Assembly: GCA_030998015.1 (NCBI GenBank)
Contig: JARWMV010000247.1
Location: forward strand, 744,001-808,000
DNA from: Ceratorhiza oryzae-sativae
Taxonomy: Eukaryota > Basidiomycota > Agaricomycetes > Cantharellales > Ceratobasidiaceae
Direction of reading: 5' to 3'
DNA length: 64,000 nucleotides
Shown here in pieces: positions 22,971-38,303 of the stretch. Position 1 is the stretch's first letter; each line of letters begins with the position of its first letter. Position numbers and translations under genes: made by a program. The notes below the pieces were generated by a model. That model ran no database searches, was not told where the DNA came from, and saw only the letters and a list, made by a program, of their open reading frames with translations.

Positions 22971-24608
22971 TTACACACTAGTAGGGCTTGCCACCTCCAC
23001 AGGCTTGTCTTGCTGGGGCAATTGTGCTATGCTCTCCGTAGGACCGACTGCTTGCTGTTGTTGACCGTAAGGCATGAATCCTAGTGGTTGCCCTTGGGGG
23101 GAGTACGGGGATGGCGCGACATACGGAGGTTGAGGATATCCGAACGACTGTTGAAGTGCAGGGGGCGATTGTGGCGAGTAGCCATATGGTACCGCTACCG
23201 GTTGGTAACCCGGAGATAGCGAAGGGCTTCGGCTCATCATGCTTCCCTGGCGACTACAAAAAGGCTGGCGAGTCAGAGAGTGTATCTATCAGGCAAACTG
23301 GAGTGCCTACCTAAGATCCTTCTTTATGATAGGAATTTGTGCACAGCCGAGTTCAACGGCGCGCTGAAGGTTTTGTATGGCTGTTTCGGTTGCGAGGTAC
23401 GTCGCGGTCGACGCTGCGATCTGTGGCATCTTCTCATAGTCATCTAAGCGCACCTTGTCGATCGAATTTTCAACCGACAAGCGCACGTATGGGGAGTGTC
23501 CGGGCTCATGGGTTTGGTTGAACGACCGCGCTACTGCTTCGTGCACTTGCACCGTGTTGGCCGATAACCCAATGAAGCCAATCAGTTTCGAAGAAGCCGT
23601 CCCCGACAGAGATATCTCAGTTGGCGATCCTGTTCCTAGCGAAAGCAAAAGGCCAATATCTCGACCTGGCCACATGTGCTCGGCCTCCTCTCGAGCAAGA
23701 GCTGCAGGATTGCAATGACCGCTAACTGCCCCATCGACGTATACGACTCCCAAGTCACCAACAGAGACGGGTGCAAAGAACGCTGGGGCAGCACTAGTGG
23801 CTCGAGCGGCTTCCCATATTTTGATCTTGTCAGCACAGGGTTGATCTTTGCGAAGATAGGACCGCATAAGATGGGGTGCAGCGGCGTTATTTTGCCGTGC
23901 AGTAACGATCGCAGTGTAGCAGTTGTCCTGGTTTTTCTCTTCAAGGAGCTCATCTTCACTGTCCCAAGTGTGAGGCTGGTGTTTGATAGTACGCTTGACG
24001 TGTTTTTCGAGTTTGCCTGCGTCATACATTGCCGGTTCGCCAAGGACGGCTTGGGACATCGCCATGTTCAAGAACTGATCAATTTCGCGGCCTTTCACAA
24101 TGCCCATACCAAACCCGAGGCCGCGACCCTTCCCGAGTAAGCCTCCGCTGAGCACAGTAGTAGCCACTCCACCACTAAATATCTTGCTAGAAAGAAGCTG
24201 ATAGGACTTGATAGCGTCGTCGACACTCATTCGCAGGCGCCCCAGCATAAGTGCCATGATACCTCCGGTACTTGTTCCGATAATCAGGTCAAAGTAGTCA
24301 GCAGGGAGAATGTCCTTTTCGGAGTTGAGATAGATTTTAAGGCGAAGCATGAAAGCCTGAAGGATAATTAGAGCAGAGTAACCACGCACTCCTCCCCCGT
24401 CGAGAGAGAGAATACGGGCTGGGCGAGCATCGGGAGGGTCACGGGGAGGGATAGGGTCAACTTCTGGTTTCGGGCCAATGTCCTCGGCAGGGAGTTGTTT
24501 ACCAATCACTCCGCCAGTGAGAGTGTTAGCTATTTTGACGCCTCCGGTGCCAATTGAAGCCACGGTGCTGGTCATATTTCCCGCTTGGGTAGTGAGATGT
24601 TTGAACAT
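22971..24608 (-). CDS. Patatin-like phospholipase with P/Q/Y-rich tail
   Basis: A long first exon (from ATG 24608) encodes a patatin-type lipid acyl hydrolase, which cleaves phospholipid or neutral-lipid acyl esters. The oxyanion-hole motif DGGGVRGYSALIIL (about residue 70), the nucleophile elbow GTSTGG (about 113) and the catalytic Asp in VDGAVSGHCNPA (about 295) complete the Ser-Asp dyad. The N-terminus carries a hydrophobic/amphipathic stretch before a Pro-rich linker; no clear signal peptide. A small intron after KKDL (GTAGGC...TTGTAG) leads to a second exon of about 90 residues rich in Pro, Gln and Tyr (SPGYQPVAVPYGYSPQSPPA and similar), ending TAA at 22971. The domain resembles the calcium-independent PLA2-like patatins seen singly or with NLR modules in fungi. 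Here it stands alone. Confidence 0.9.
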
Positions 24609-25715
24609 GGTGCTAGGTCTATGCGGGTCTATTCAGCCAATAGCAGAGCCGGATCGTTGTCAATCTGGAGGTATTCAGGAGGTGTATCAACGGCACGTAC
24701 AAAATGAATAACTAGAGTCGTCCGGGGACGCAAGGTGATATGTGCTTGTTGTGCGTCCGAGCAAGATTATATAGCCATAGCAAAGCCCAGCACCCTGCCC
24801 TATTTCCACTATCCTGGCACCGTTCGATCGATGATAAGTATAGCAGGCTTCCCTTGTGGTTCTCGTACACCAGGACAGAAGTTCTAGCTGATTGGTTCGG
24901 GAGTATCCTTCACCGTGACTCCTCGAATCCAAAGGCGGCAAGGTACGCCGCGTCGATCAAACCCGGCGCCTCATGGATATACGCTTGCACCACTCGCCGT
25001 TGGCAGTGAATATGGCATACAGGAAAGCTCTATCAGATTGCATTTTTCAACCACACCCCAGCTTGTTGTTGAATCGTCACTCGCAGCATTGCGTTTTCAA
25101 AATGTCATTCTTCAAGCTTAAAACAGTCAAAATTGTATTGCAAGAGCGCTTCCTACGAAATATAGGGGTCAACACGTGTTCAACAGCCAGCGAGGGTCAT
25201 GGCCAATACTCCATCACCAGCGTTAATACACTGAATTAGACGTGGATGTTTTTCTCGCCACTCTGGACGTTCTGCGAGAGGGGTTTTGTATGAGGAGAAC
25301 ATCCCGGCCTAGACATAAATAACGACTGAAGGCCTGGGTCTTGCGTCAGAGGAAAGGCTCGCTGATTCAGAGTGTGAACGCCATGCTATTGGGCGTTTTT
25401 CTCATATCCATAAATAGACTAGCAAACAATATCTCCGACTTGCTCCACCCTTCTAGATCTTAAAAACCAGGACAGAAGCCCGAGAGGCTTCTCGGGCCTG
25501 ATTGCCGCACTGATTTTTAACGTTTACCGGTTGTTCGGCGCCTACCGCGCTGGTGTGGGTGCTGAGTCTAAATACCTACGCGCTTAATTACTCATCTGCC
25601 TATGCAAAGTATACTTGTTCAAAAACTTTCTAAAATGACACTCCAAGCTTGTATTAAAGAAAGGGCAGAGCCCAGCTAAACCCAGCGACAGAAGGCAGCT
25701 GAACACGTCGGTGCT
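24609..25715. other. Intergenic region
   Basis: Between the patatin start and the cellobiohydrolase 3' end. Overlapping short plus-strand ORFs (24.7-25.2 kb) show no recognisable protein. The only clear structure is the hairpin listed separately at 25478-25497. Confidence 0.45.
25478..25497. repeat. Perfect 8-bp stem hairpin with 4-nt loop
   Basis: GCCCGAGA is followed by loop GGCT and TCTCGGGC, a perfect GC-rich palindrome. It lies about 220 bp beyond the stop codon of the minus-strand cellobiohydrolase gene, so it may fall in or after its 3' UTR. Function is not known. Confidence 0.6.
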
Positions 25716-27439
25716 TTAGAGGCACTGGTAATAATACGGAGGGCTGACTGCCTTGCAGGTGTAAGGAGAGGCGCAAGTCTATAAAGTTTTTGTTAGGGTG
25801 GTATCGTTGGAAGTTGTAAGAAACTCACAGTAGGTCCAGTCCATCCAGTACCACCGCACTGGCCGTAATGCGGGGCAGTCCCTCCACCACCGGACGAAGT
25901 AGTCGTGGTCGGCTAGTTTAGAGGGGACACATTAGTAAACCGCTTTATTTTACGTTTAGGGCAGAACTACCTTTGCGCTCGTGGTTGTAGTTGGGCCAGT
26001 AGGGGGTGTAGTAGTAACCGAGCCGGAGTTGCTGTAGGTCGAGCCAATATCACCAAAGCGGATGTTGGAGTAGGTAACCGACGCGTTAGGGCTGTTGGTC
26101 TCGACATCGGTGGGCGTACCGGAGCTGGTGGAGCAAGTCCCACGAGTGATGCCCGGCTTGGAAGGATCCTGGTCGGTGGGGTAGCTGCTATCGAGCCAGA
26201 GCATGTTCACCGCATGGTCGTCCCAGACAGACAGGACGAGCACAACGCCATTGCCGAAGGACTTATCCATTGTCTTCAAGCCACCCATGGTCGCAAAAGT
26301 GTTTGTATCGCCGAAAGCGGCCTTTTGATCAGCGCAAAACTGGTCGGTGATCGAGTCGTAGCTAGCCATACCCGGAATGTTGGTCTTCGAGTTTTGGATA
26401 ACCTTGCCATCCTGGATATAAAGGCGGCGAATTTCGGTGAGAGTACCACTAGCAGTGTTATCAGAAGTGATGAACTGAGTGACGACGGTGAACTTCTTCG
26501 TGGTGTCGATGGTAAAGCCGGAACCTGGGCCATAGTAGTCTTTGACACCCATTCGGTACGAGTTAAAGTCGCATCCAGCCTGGTCGCAGGTGGTGGAACA
26601 CTCCGTCCCGGAACAGCGGGTCTGGCCGGTGACGGAGCAAGGATGGGGGGTGTATGCGGTCGATATGGAGTTGGCCTCCCAGACGTCCATCTCGTTGCAG
26701 CAAGTACCATAGGTGCCAGATCCTGAGTTGGGGTCATTCGGCGAACCAGTCCAGTTGCCGCTGTTGGCCTAGTCAAATAAGTGTTAACTATGGGCCAGAA
26801 GAACTCGAAAAGAATAAAACTCACTTCACCGTTGATGAATTTGATATCCTTAGGGCACTGAGCATCGCAATAGCCAGTTCCGTACTTGGCGCCAGCCTTG
26901 TTGTTGGGGTACTTGGACATGCCACCGTCGGCATCCATCTCAGAGAAGTAGAGAGCGCCGTTCAGGCCGCAAGGGAGTTTCGAGACGTCGACATCAAACG
27001 TAAACTCTTGGTTCTTGAGCTTGAACATCTGATAATGACTTTCGTCTGCCAGGAGGTAGACACGTGAACCGACGTTATTGCCACTCGAGTTCTTGGTGAC
27101 AAACTTGAGAGTCAGAGCGTTGCCGCTAGTCGAAATGCCATAGGTGCCGCTATAATCGGCGCCATCGAGTGCACAGTTCTTGGCGCAGGTGACCGGGTCG
27201 GGGCAGATAGTTGAGTCCCACTTTTGGCCCGTATAGCAATTGGTGTAGCCTGAGGTGGTGTGAACCCAGCGCCAGTTGGCGTCGAGCACAATCTTGCCAA
27301 ATGACGCATTGGTGCAACCGCCCGATTTGGTGCACTTTTGCCAGGAGAGCGAAGGGTGGGTTTCGGCGGTCTGTGTGCCAACTTGCTGGCCACGAACGGC
27401 GGCGACGTAGAGGGAAGCGAGAGCTAGGGCACACCACAT
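25716..27439 (-). CDS. GH7 cellobiohydrolase (reducing-end) with C-terminal CBM1
   Basis: Secreted cellulase that releases cellobiose from cellulose chain ends. ATG at 27439 starts an 18-residue signal peptide ([19 protein letters not shown]). The mature N-terminus [19 protein letters not shown] is typical of GH7. The catalytic region reads [11 protein letters not shown], giving the Glu-x-Asp-x-x-Glu signature (nucleophile and acid/base). Substrate-loop landmarks are [27 protein letters not shown] after splicing, and [21 protein letters not shown] Thr/Pro/Ser linker ([15 protein letters not shown]) leads through two short introns to a CBM1 ([20 protein letters not shown] then YYYQCL) ending TAA at 25716-25718. 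Introns lie near 26770-26823, 25911-25972 and 25779-25827. All family cysteines that can be checked are present. About 515 residues, a normal length for CBHI with CBM1. Confidence 0.95.
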
Positions 27440-28081
27440 TGTAGGTGAGTGTCGAACACCGAGTTGATAGTGTCGCCGAGTCAAATGCCTAAGTATTTAT
27501 ACGGAAATCATTCGGATAAAGTACGGTAGTTTCTCCTTGTAGAGATTATATTATCACACAAGGGGTCCTTGAGTCGGCGCATACACCCAGCCGAAAAAAG
27601 ATAATTTGATGGGATTATATTGATGAACATGATATTTATGGGATCTGCGATAAAAATGGCTTTCACGAGACTTGGCAAGCGAGGCGCCGACGAGGTGCCG
27701 AGCATAGGTCGCAGATGGACGCTGCATTGGAGAGCATCCTTCGTGTTAGCCCAGGGGCACGGCACTTCGCTTCTGTACATTCATAAACTCTCTCGGTTTA
27801 TCCGACTGGAAGTAAGGATCATGTGAGGCCGGAAGGCCACCCAGAATAACCGGACCCGACTTCTGCGCATGTTGGGATCAGAGCGAAGAGTCAAGCCGAA
27901 GTACATTGACAAATGGGGGTACAGCCAAATGGGCTGCGTTCCTCGTGACTACGACATAACCCACCAGGTAGTCGTTCGGCCCAAGTTAATTAGGTGGGAA
28001 AGGGAATGGCATTCATACTAATGGAGCTTACTCTGCGAAAGCTCGCTATGTCTCTCGGGAACTATACCACAGATAACACAC
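27440..28081. promoter_or_regulatory. Upstream region of the cellobiohydrolase gene
   Basis: About 640 bp between the cellobiohydrolase ATG and the 3' end of the next minus-strand gene. On the minus strand, CGTATAAATA lies about 55-65 nt upstream of the ATG and looks like a TATA box. No other site was identified. Confidence 0.4.
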
Positions 28082-30214
<2,133 letters not shown>

Positions 30215-30962
30215 GACTTAGGCCAGAAGAAGACGATGGGTACATCGCTTGGGGGCTATATAGTAACCAGGCTGAAAGGTTGATGCGCGAAATGGAGAGA
30301 AGTAGTGGCGGCAAGCAACGGCCCGCCAGGATGTTGTTTTAGGTGTCACTTCTTGTATATTTATTCCGCAGACACATTCTACATGTAGCTAATACGAGTC
30401 GCTTAGAAGAAGGAAGTTGATGGTGTCATAGTCAAGTGAGCAACCAGGAGATTCTTGGCGCCACGGCTCGCCGGCCCGGCAATGATAAAGTGGCTGTGTC
30501 ATATCACGTGCTTCGACGCCGTTTCGAGCTAACCGTATTCAATGAAATCTGGGACAAAAAGCGGCAGCGGGATTTGAACCATGACAATATTGTCTCAAAA
30601 GGGTTCAAGTTCAAAATTACCCCAGTCGAAAAGATCTTCAAACTTGTGCAGTCGCCTGGAAGGAGCTCTCGGTCCTCGCGTTGAAGCTCCACGACACCAC
30701 GAGCCATTCGGACTCGTCAAAACGCGGGCGGCGCACAGGCCCTTTCTTCTGAGAAAAAGCGTGAACTAGGCGATTTTTTGATTACTGGATTCGTCTCGGC
30801 TAAGTCGAGCAATTGGCGATTATGGCACCAACGGTACTTGGATCGAGTCACATCTCACTTGCACTTGATTCCCCTAGTTATATAACTTACACACTCGCAC
30901 GGTGTAATTAAAGTAGCCCAACTCTTTCAGCCCCTCAGTAACCTCAAGTTAAATCCATTGCC
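30215..30962. promoter_or_regulatory. Divergent intergenic region, esterase / PLP enzyme
   Basis: About 750 bp between two divergent start codons. A plus-strand TATATAAC-like element lies near 30880, 75-85 nt before the PLP-enzyme ATG. No RNA gene was supported (see the rejected tRNA-like box). Confidence 0.4.
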
Positions 30963-32681
<1,719 letters not shown>

Positions 32682-34242
32682 TTTATGATCCAAGCTTAGC
32701 TCGACTTTTGAATTGGACAGAGAATTATTTCTGTAGCGCCAATTTGTATGACGTCTACAATGGATGCGATCCGTAACACCAGGCTCCTTGCACGCTCGAG
32801 TTTAGATTGAATAAAACAATCCGAAAGTTATTTATATTGAGAAAATTTACTAATAATGATCGCCCGCATTCTGCAAGGGTACTCGAAGGCTTTTCCAACA
32901 AACAGTCAAATTCAATTGCGGGGTAACAATGAAGTTAAGTACGATGACATAGTTGAGAAAGTAGCATATAGAGCTCCAAGTGATTAAATACAATGATATT
33001 ACGCTGATATTTTGTAGAAGGATGCGCTGTAACAAGAGTGAACCTTTTTGAGGGACGCTAGTGTGGACGTGAGCAAATAGGAGTCGCGAGCGGAAAGGAA
33101 AGCAAGGGGCTCACGGTGGGCAGGCCACTACGGCAGACAGGATACATCGCGCTAAGTGCGGAAAAGCAGCGCGGGGTACAGCAGCTTGGAGCCACGCGAC
33201 ATCTAACGCAGCATATGGGGTTACCTCGGCACAGTCCCTATGGGCGAGCAGCCGATGTCCCTAACTCGCGCGGACGCCGTAGCGTCAGGACCAAGCGCTC
33301 AACCCGGCGGACACACGTGCTTCTCGAGGGTTTGACAAAGCCGACCGCTCGCAAGAGAGGGAATCTAGAGGGCGAGAAATAAGGTCCAGATACGAAAGAT
33401 AGGAGAAAGTGGAAGATGGGCTTACCTCCCCAGCAGCTGCTGGATGTTAGGAGATCAGTGGGGATAGTGTGTTTGATAGGGCGACAGTCGCTCGTCTAGG
33501 ACATGCCCAGCTATCAAAGGCGGTCACCTTCCGAGCTCGTGGAACAGGAGAGCGGCATACATATGTGCGGCGGCTTGCAGTGGGTGATGCAAGTGTGGGT
33601 AGAGGATAGAGAGCAGGGCCGCGGCCACTTAGAGTGAGAGGCAAGCAGGCAAGCAAGCGGGCGGGTGGTGGTGGTGGTTGAGGATGAGTAGCCCGGTCGG
33701 GGGATGGGCCATTTTATGTCCCTATGGTCTACGTGAATCCAAGCAAGTGCATACAGTGGACTCACATGAGCGCGGCCAAGCACTATGAGCGGCCAGCCTC
33801 GCTAACCGAAGCAGGATCCTAGTAGTAGCTAGCCCAGGCCGGTCTTTTCAAGCGCATATATGCGCACTGTGACTCTCATGCAAGTCGTCAGTACTGGTTC
33901 TGGCGCAGGCACATGGTTTGATCAGGCCTTTTATTTGGATTTTTCTCATAGTGGGGAGCCGAAATAGCGTTTTAAGCGACAAGCATGAGAACTAAGGCAG
34001 CATATTATCGGTCATATTATGCATCTCGTGGAGTGTGGAATGAAGAACCCGGCCCAATCGTGGGACGACGCAAAATGGATGCACTTCTCTTTGCGCGGAT
34101 ACGCGCCAATTCCCATAAAGGGTAACCGTTACGCCGTGGCCACATCGGCCGAGTTGTGGGGTTACGCGCGTTGGGCTCAGATATAAGAACGATAGGCGAG
34201 GCGGTCATATCGTCTATTCGTGCTGCGATTCATATTACTGCC
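32682..34242. other. Intergenic region
   Basis: About 1.6 kb between the PLP enzyme and the P450 start. AT-rich to 33050, then GC-rich with short overlapping ORFs and a small GGT/GGC-rich simple repeat near 33660. No gene recognised. Confidence 0.45.
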
Positions 34243-36734
34243 ATGCCTAGCGTCACACCCGAATCACTCTCGTCGACCACGCCCTCTGCTGGGTGGCTCA
34301 CGCTCGGCGCTTGTATCGCCTGGGCACTCTATCGCCTGGGCACTCTATCGCCTGAACCGATCCAAAGGCCAATTGGCCAAACTCCCCGGGCCTACCCCAC
34401 CAAGCTGGATATTCGGTAATCTAGTTCTATGCGTTTTAGAAAGCGGCTCAATTCAATATGTCTAGGTCATTTCAAGACTCTTTTCGGGTTCAACGCAGCC
34501 TCGTATTGTGAAGATCTAACCGCAAATTATGGATCTACCGTCAAAGTTTACGGGCATTCGGGGTAAAAGCATGGCTCGTTGAAGAGTTTAGATGATGCCT
34601 AATGGTTGTCCCTTAGGGCGAGTTGATTTGGACCTTTGACCCGGCTGCTATGCATTCTATATTGGTGAAGGATCGCGCAAACTTTGAACGCTTCGAAGAG
34701 ACGAGAATGTGGGTTTTTTTCTTATGACTCAAATAGATGAGCTAACAATGTTACTCTCAGATTTGTTCGCTCCACTCTTGGAAGTGGGCTACTTGCCCTA
34801 AAAGGTAAATAGACGGACTAATAGGCGATATGAACTGACCTCCTATATATCGTTAAAGGAGATGAGCATCGCATTCACCGAAAGGTAAATCATAAATATA
34901 GCATGATCAGCTGTCCTGAAATCTGATCCAGCCGGTAGATTCTCACCCCAGTTTTTACCATGAGATTTTTGCGTGAATGTGAGTATGGTTTCAAAACTGT
35001 TGAATTCAACGTACTCTAACTTGTCGGTAGTGGTCAGCAGGGTATATGATCTTTGAATATCAGTGCGATTGACAAGTGCAATAGATGCCGATCTTTATGA
35101 ACGTCGCTGAACGAGTGAGTTTCCTCTGAGACCCTATCAACAACCCCAGCCTGAGGCTCTCCAAGACATGCGAGGCCATCAACCAGGAAATTGACTCTAC
35201 CACCGACGCTCCAAAGGATATCGACATATTTCCATGGATGACAGCAGCGCTCTGGAGCTCGTCGGCGAAGCAGGTCTCGGATACTCATTCGACTCGCTAA
35301 CCGGAAAACGAAACCAGTATTCGCTCGCAATCAAGGATCTAGTGTTCGTCCCACACATCCATATCCTCATTCCGGTACCTCGCTCACACTCAACCAGGCG
35401 ATTCTTTGTCAAGTTCTCCCCATTCGCGATGGTCCTTCCTTATGTTTCAAACATCGGCACCCCCACTTTCGTCGCTGGTTCGTGCGACAGCTGCCTATTC
35501 CAGGTCTAGCGGGGCTCTTTCGTGCGACGCATATCCAGAATACGCAAGCAGAAGAAGTACTCCAGGCTCGTCGGACGCTACTCGCCTCGGGTTGCGACTT
35601 GCGTCGGAGGCGGGCCGCGGTAGAGACATCTTGACGCTTTTGAGTAAGTGTATTCGTAACGGACCTACCTTGGGAGCTGAACACTTGGGTTCACAGTGAA
35701 AGCCAACGAGACCGAGGGGGCCGAAGGCCACATAGATCATGAATCAATGATTGGACATATGAAGTAAGTTTTTTCCACTTGGAGTGACATCTTCCTGACT
35801 CGGGCAAGTACTTTTATATTCGCGGACATGAGACGACAAGGCAAGTGTCACCAGCCAATACATATATTGTGATGCTTATGCAGCCCATAGCAACGCAATG
35901 TCACGGATCATTCAAATACTAGGCGAGAAAGAAGAAGTTCAAACCAAGCTCCGCGAAGAGATATGCCACTACTTTGCCGAACACCCAAACGATACGCACC
36001 ACGATACCTTGCTCGAGCTTCCGTATTTGGATGCAGTCGTTCGCGAAACATTGCGGCTATACGGACCAGTAACAAATATCTTCAGGCAGTAGGTTATCTT
36101 TGGTTGAAGAGATTGTGCGTTTATGGGATCTGAATTGGAAACAGGAGTCAAGTCGACACCGTCCTCCCACTCGAATACCCCATCCACACGCCCAACGGCA
36201 AGATTACGAGCATTCCAATCAAGAAGGGACAACGAATCCTGATGAGCGTATTTGAAGCGAATCGGCACGAGAAAATTTGGGGAGACCGCGCGGCCGAATT
36301 CTGGCCCGAGAGATGGATTGGGAGCAAACTCGAAGAAGTGACTCAGCCTGGTGCTCACCTTCCGGGCGTTTATTCGTCCACGTAAGTTCGGAGGTTATGC
36401 TTGACTAGAGCTAATGCCACGTTCTGTAGGATGGCTTTTGGTGGAGGGCCGACATCTTGCATGTGAGTGTTATCAGGGTCTGTGGATATATGTTGATGAC
36501 GCATATAATCATGCAGTGGTTTCAAGGTATGTAGAGACTTGAGTCAGTATCCGAGAGTCATAAATGGCGCAATTTCAATAGTTTGCTGTTATGGAAATCA
36601 GTTGCGTAGAATCATCTGTTACTGAATGCGATGGCTATTGACCGACATCGTCTACAGAAGTCATGATCTCCACATTGGTAAAGACATTTAGGTTTGAACA
36701 ATCAGACCGTAGGATTCGTTGGGAGGTAAATTAA
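34243..36734 (+). pseudogene. Cytochrome P450, disrupted
   Basis: A membrane P450 with many short introns. Recognisable pieces in order: N-terminal anchor TPSAGWLTLGACIAWALYRL; proline hinge KLPGPTPPSWIFGN; FERFEETR; ALELVGEAGLGYSFDSLTG; I-helix region; DTLLELPYLDAVVRETLRLY (K-helix ExxR); the AEFWPERW motif; heme loop AFGGGPTSCIGFK; and C-terminal FEQSDRRIRWEVN. Disruptions: a perfect 16-bp tandem duplication at 34317-34348 shifts the frame right after the anchor; frame breaks near 35245, 35468 and 35600; and a one-base loss near 35825 turns the expected I-helix AGHETTS frame into ADMRR. The heme-loop Arg is Thr. The intron at 35841-35890 has a GC donor. Some breaks could be assembly indels, but five in 2.5 kb plus the duplication and the Arg loss favour a pseudogene. 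Confidence 0.75.
34317..34348 (+). repeat. 16-bp perfect tandem duplication
   Basis: Unit CGCCTGGGCACTCTAT occurs twice in direct succession, followed by a partial third copy (CGCCTG). Removing one unit restores the reading frame from the P450 membrane anchor into the Pro-rich hinge. Confidence 0.95.
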
Positions 36735-37345
36735 TTGGATTGTATGCACAATCGTAAATGCTGAGCCGCGCCCTAATCACTAGATGCTGGGAATCCAAGC
36801 TCCATATCTTGAGTCTGAAATGACCGAGCGGAACAAACGTGCCAAGTTGCCAATCCGAGTGGCCAAGCTCAAATAGGGGGAGCAATCTACTTTGGTTTGC
36901 GTGATGTACTGCTGTCTTAGAAACGTAGAGATTTTTCAGAAGATGAGAGGATGATATCGCAACTACGTACGATGGAATGAGTTGTCGACAATTTGTTGCC
37001 TCTACTTCAGCCTTTTATGTTCTCTCGTGCCTTGAGCAACGGGGTTTATTCGTTTCCGTTGCCTCTTCTAGTCGAATAATTCACGATGGACGTAAGCGTG
37101 ACGCAAGGCCATGAAAAAACTACTCTATCTGAGAATAGTGCCAGATATGGCTGGACAGGACGAATGAGCCACCAAGCCACCTGACGGATCATGTGACTTT
37201 CGCCTGCCCAATCGCCATCCTCAGCACTTTCTGTCTTTAGGCAAGTATCAATCTAGAAGCAGCTAGGGGAAATTTGATCGATTATATAGCAGCGATATGT
37301 ACGAGTGGGAGTAAGTCAAACACAACGAAAGCCAAAAACGAGCGT
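36735..37345. other. Intergenic region
   Basis: About 600 bp of AT-rich DNA between the convergent P450 and CUE-protein genes. Nothing recognisable. Confidence 0.45.
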
Positions 37346-38199
37346 TTACGACGAAGGAGCGGACGCAGCCTGTTGGGCCATCAACCGCCTGGAAATTATT
37401 GCCCCATGTTAGCAGTCTGTTGGACATGGATAGCATGATACATGTACGTACTGTCTCGCGGCAAGAATCATCTGGGCCTTTCGCTCCTTCAAGCTGGCTT
37501 CTCGCTTGGCGGCTGAATCCTCCCATGCTGCCTTGTCGTTGTACTCTCCGGTGCTGGCTTCGGTGCTGGCTCGAGTTTCAAGGCCGTATCGGGAAATAAG
37601 GTTAGTTTTGGCGGAGCTGGAGGCTGTAGGGGCTGGGGTGGGTGCTGGGGTATCTGTGGTCGTTACGTCGGCGGCTGGGGTAGCTGGGTACAGTGTAAAA
37701 TACGCTGGGGGAGGCTAGGGTAGGGCGGGTTAGCGTTGGGGATGTGAGCTAGGAAAAACGGGCCGTACTCGGTCGAGATACCCTCGCTCGAGGATTTTGT
37801 TCGAGGTGACTTCAACGCTGCCAGAACGTAAGAGGTCGTAGCGGATGTTATCGCTGCCGTGGAAAGGATTGAGATGGATGACCGAGGATAGGATGAAAAG
37901 TGACGCACATGGACTCCTGAGGGAATGCGCTTCGAACCGAGGCAATCTGCAGGCCACGCGTTCGGTGACTGTCCAGTGGAGTTAGGTTGACGACTGACCA
38001 TTTCAGGTGTGACGTTTTTGGGCGTAAAGCCGAGGACAGCAGACGGCCGGGGGGTGGCCGATGGCGCCTGGGTGTCGCCTGAGACGGTCTGGTGAGCTGG
38101 GGCAGCTCGGGGACAGACATGGGACTCACCCCGGGAAAACCACTTGAATGCAAAATAAATGACGGCGACGGCGACCAGCACATTGAGCGTGTCCTCCAT
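37346..38199 (-). CDS. ER-anchored CUE-domain protein (Cue1-like)
   Basis: The protein begins with one N-terminal transmembrane helix (EDTLNVLVAVAVIYFAFKWF), then a Pro/Ser-rich linker and a CUE domain assembled from three exons: TPKNVTPEM, then IASVRSAFPQES, then IDNIRYDLLRSGSVEVTSNK with ILERG. It has the Met-Phe/Ala-Phe-Pro and Leu-Leu signatures of ubiquitin-binding CUE folds. The tail reads PPPAYFTLYPATPAADVTTT, a Thr/Pro/Ala-rich stretch, and a charged helix DSAAKREASLKERKAQMILA. This is the layout of yeast Cue1, which recruits and activates the E2 Ubc7 for ER-associated degradation. The C-terminal charged helix could be the E2-binding region (inference). Stop TAA is at 37346-37348. The gene is head-to-head with uba2; only 104 bp separate the ATGs. 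Confidence 0.85.
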
Positions 38200-38303
38200 G
38201 GCGGCGGTGAGGGGAGAGCACAGGGGAGAGAGCCGGCGCTTGTCGTGGCACACCGCGCGCTGACATAAGCCCGCCTGTGTTGCTCTGCTCCTCGACACGA
38301 AGC
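38200..38303. promoter_or_regulatory. Very short divergent promoter between CUE gene and uba2
   Basis: Only 104 bp lie between two divergent start codons, so both genes must share or overlap core promoter elements. No TATA box is visible. One gene serves ubiquitin and the other SUMO pathways. Confidence 0.6.

Noticed and set aside
26214..27067. Plus-strand ORFs across the cellobiohydrolase gene
   Set aside because: Antisense shadows of the GH7 coding exons.
30565..30585. tRNA-like B-box on the minus strand (GGTTCAAATCC)
   Set aside because: The flanking bases cannot form a T-arm stem, and no matching A-box or acceptor stem was found. Chance match in intergenic DNA.
33514..33783. Minus-strand Thr/Pro/Ser-rich ORF
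   Set aside because: Driven by a GGT/GGC simple repeat; no other coding evidence.
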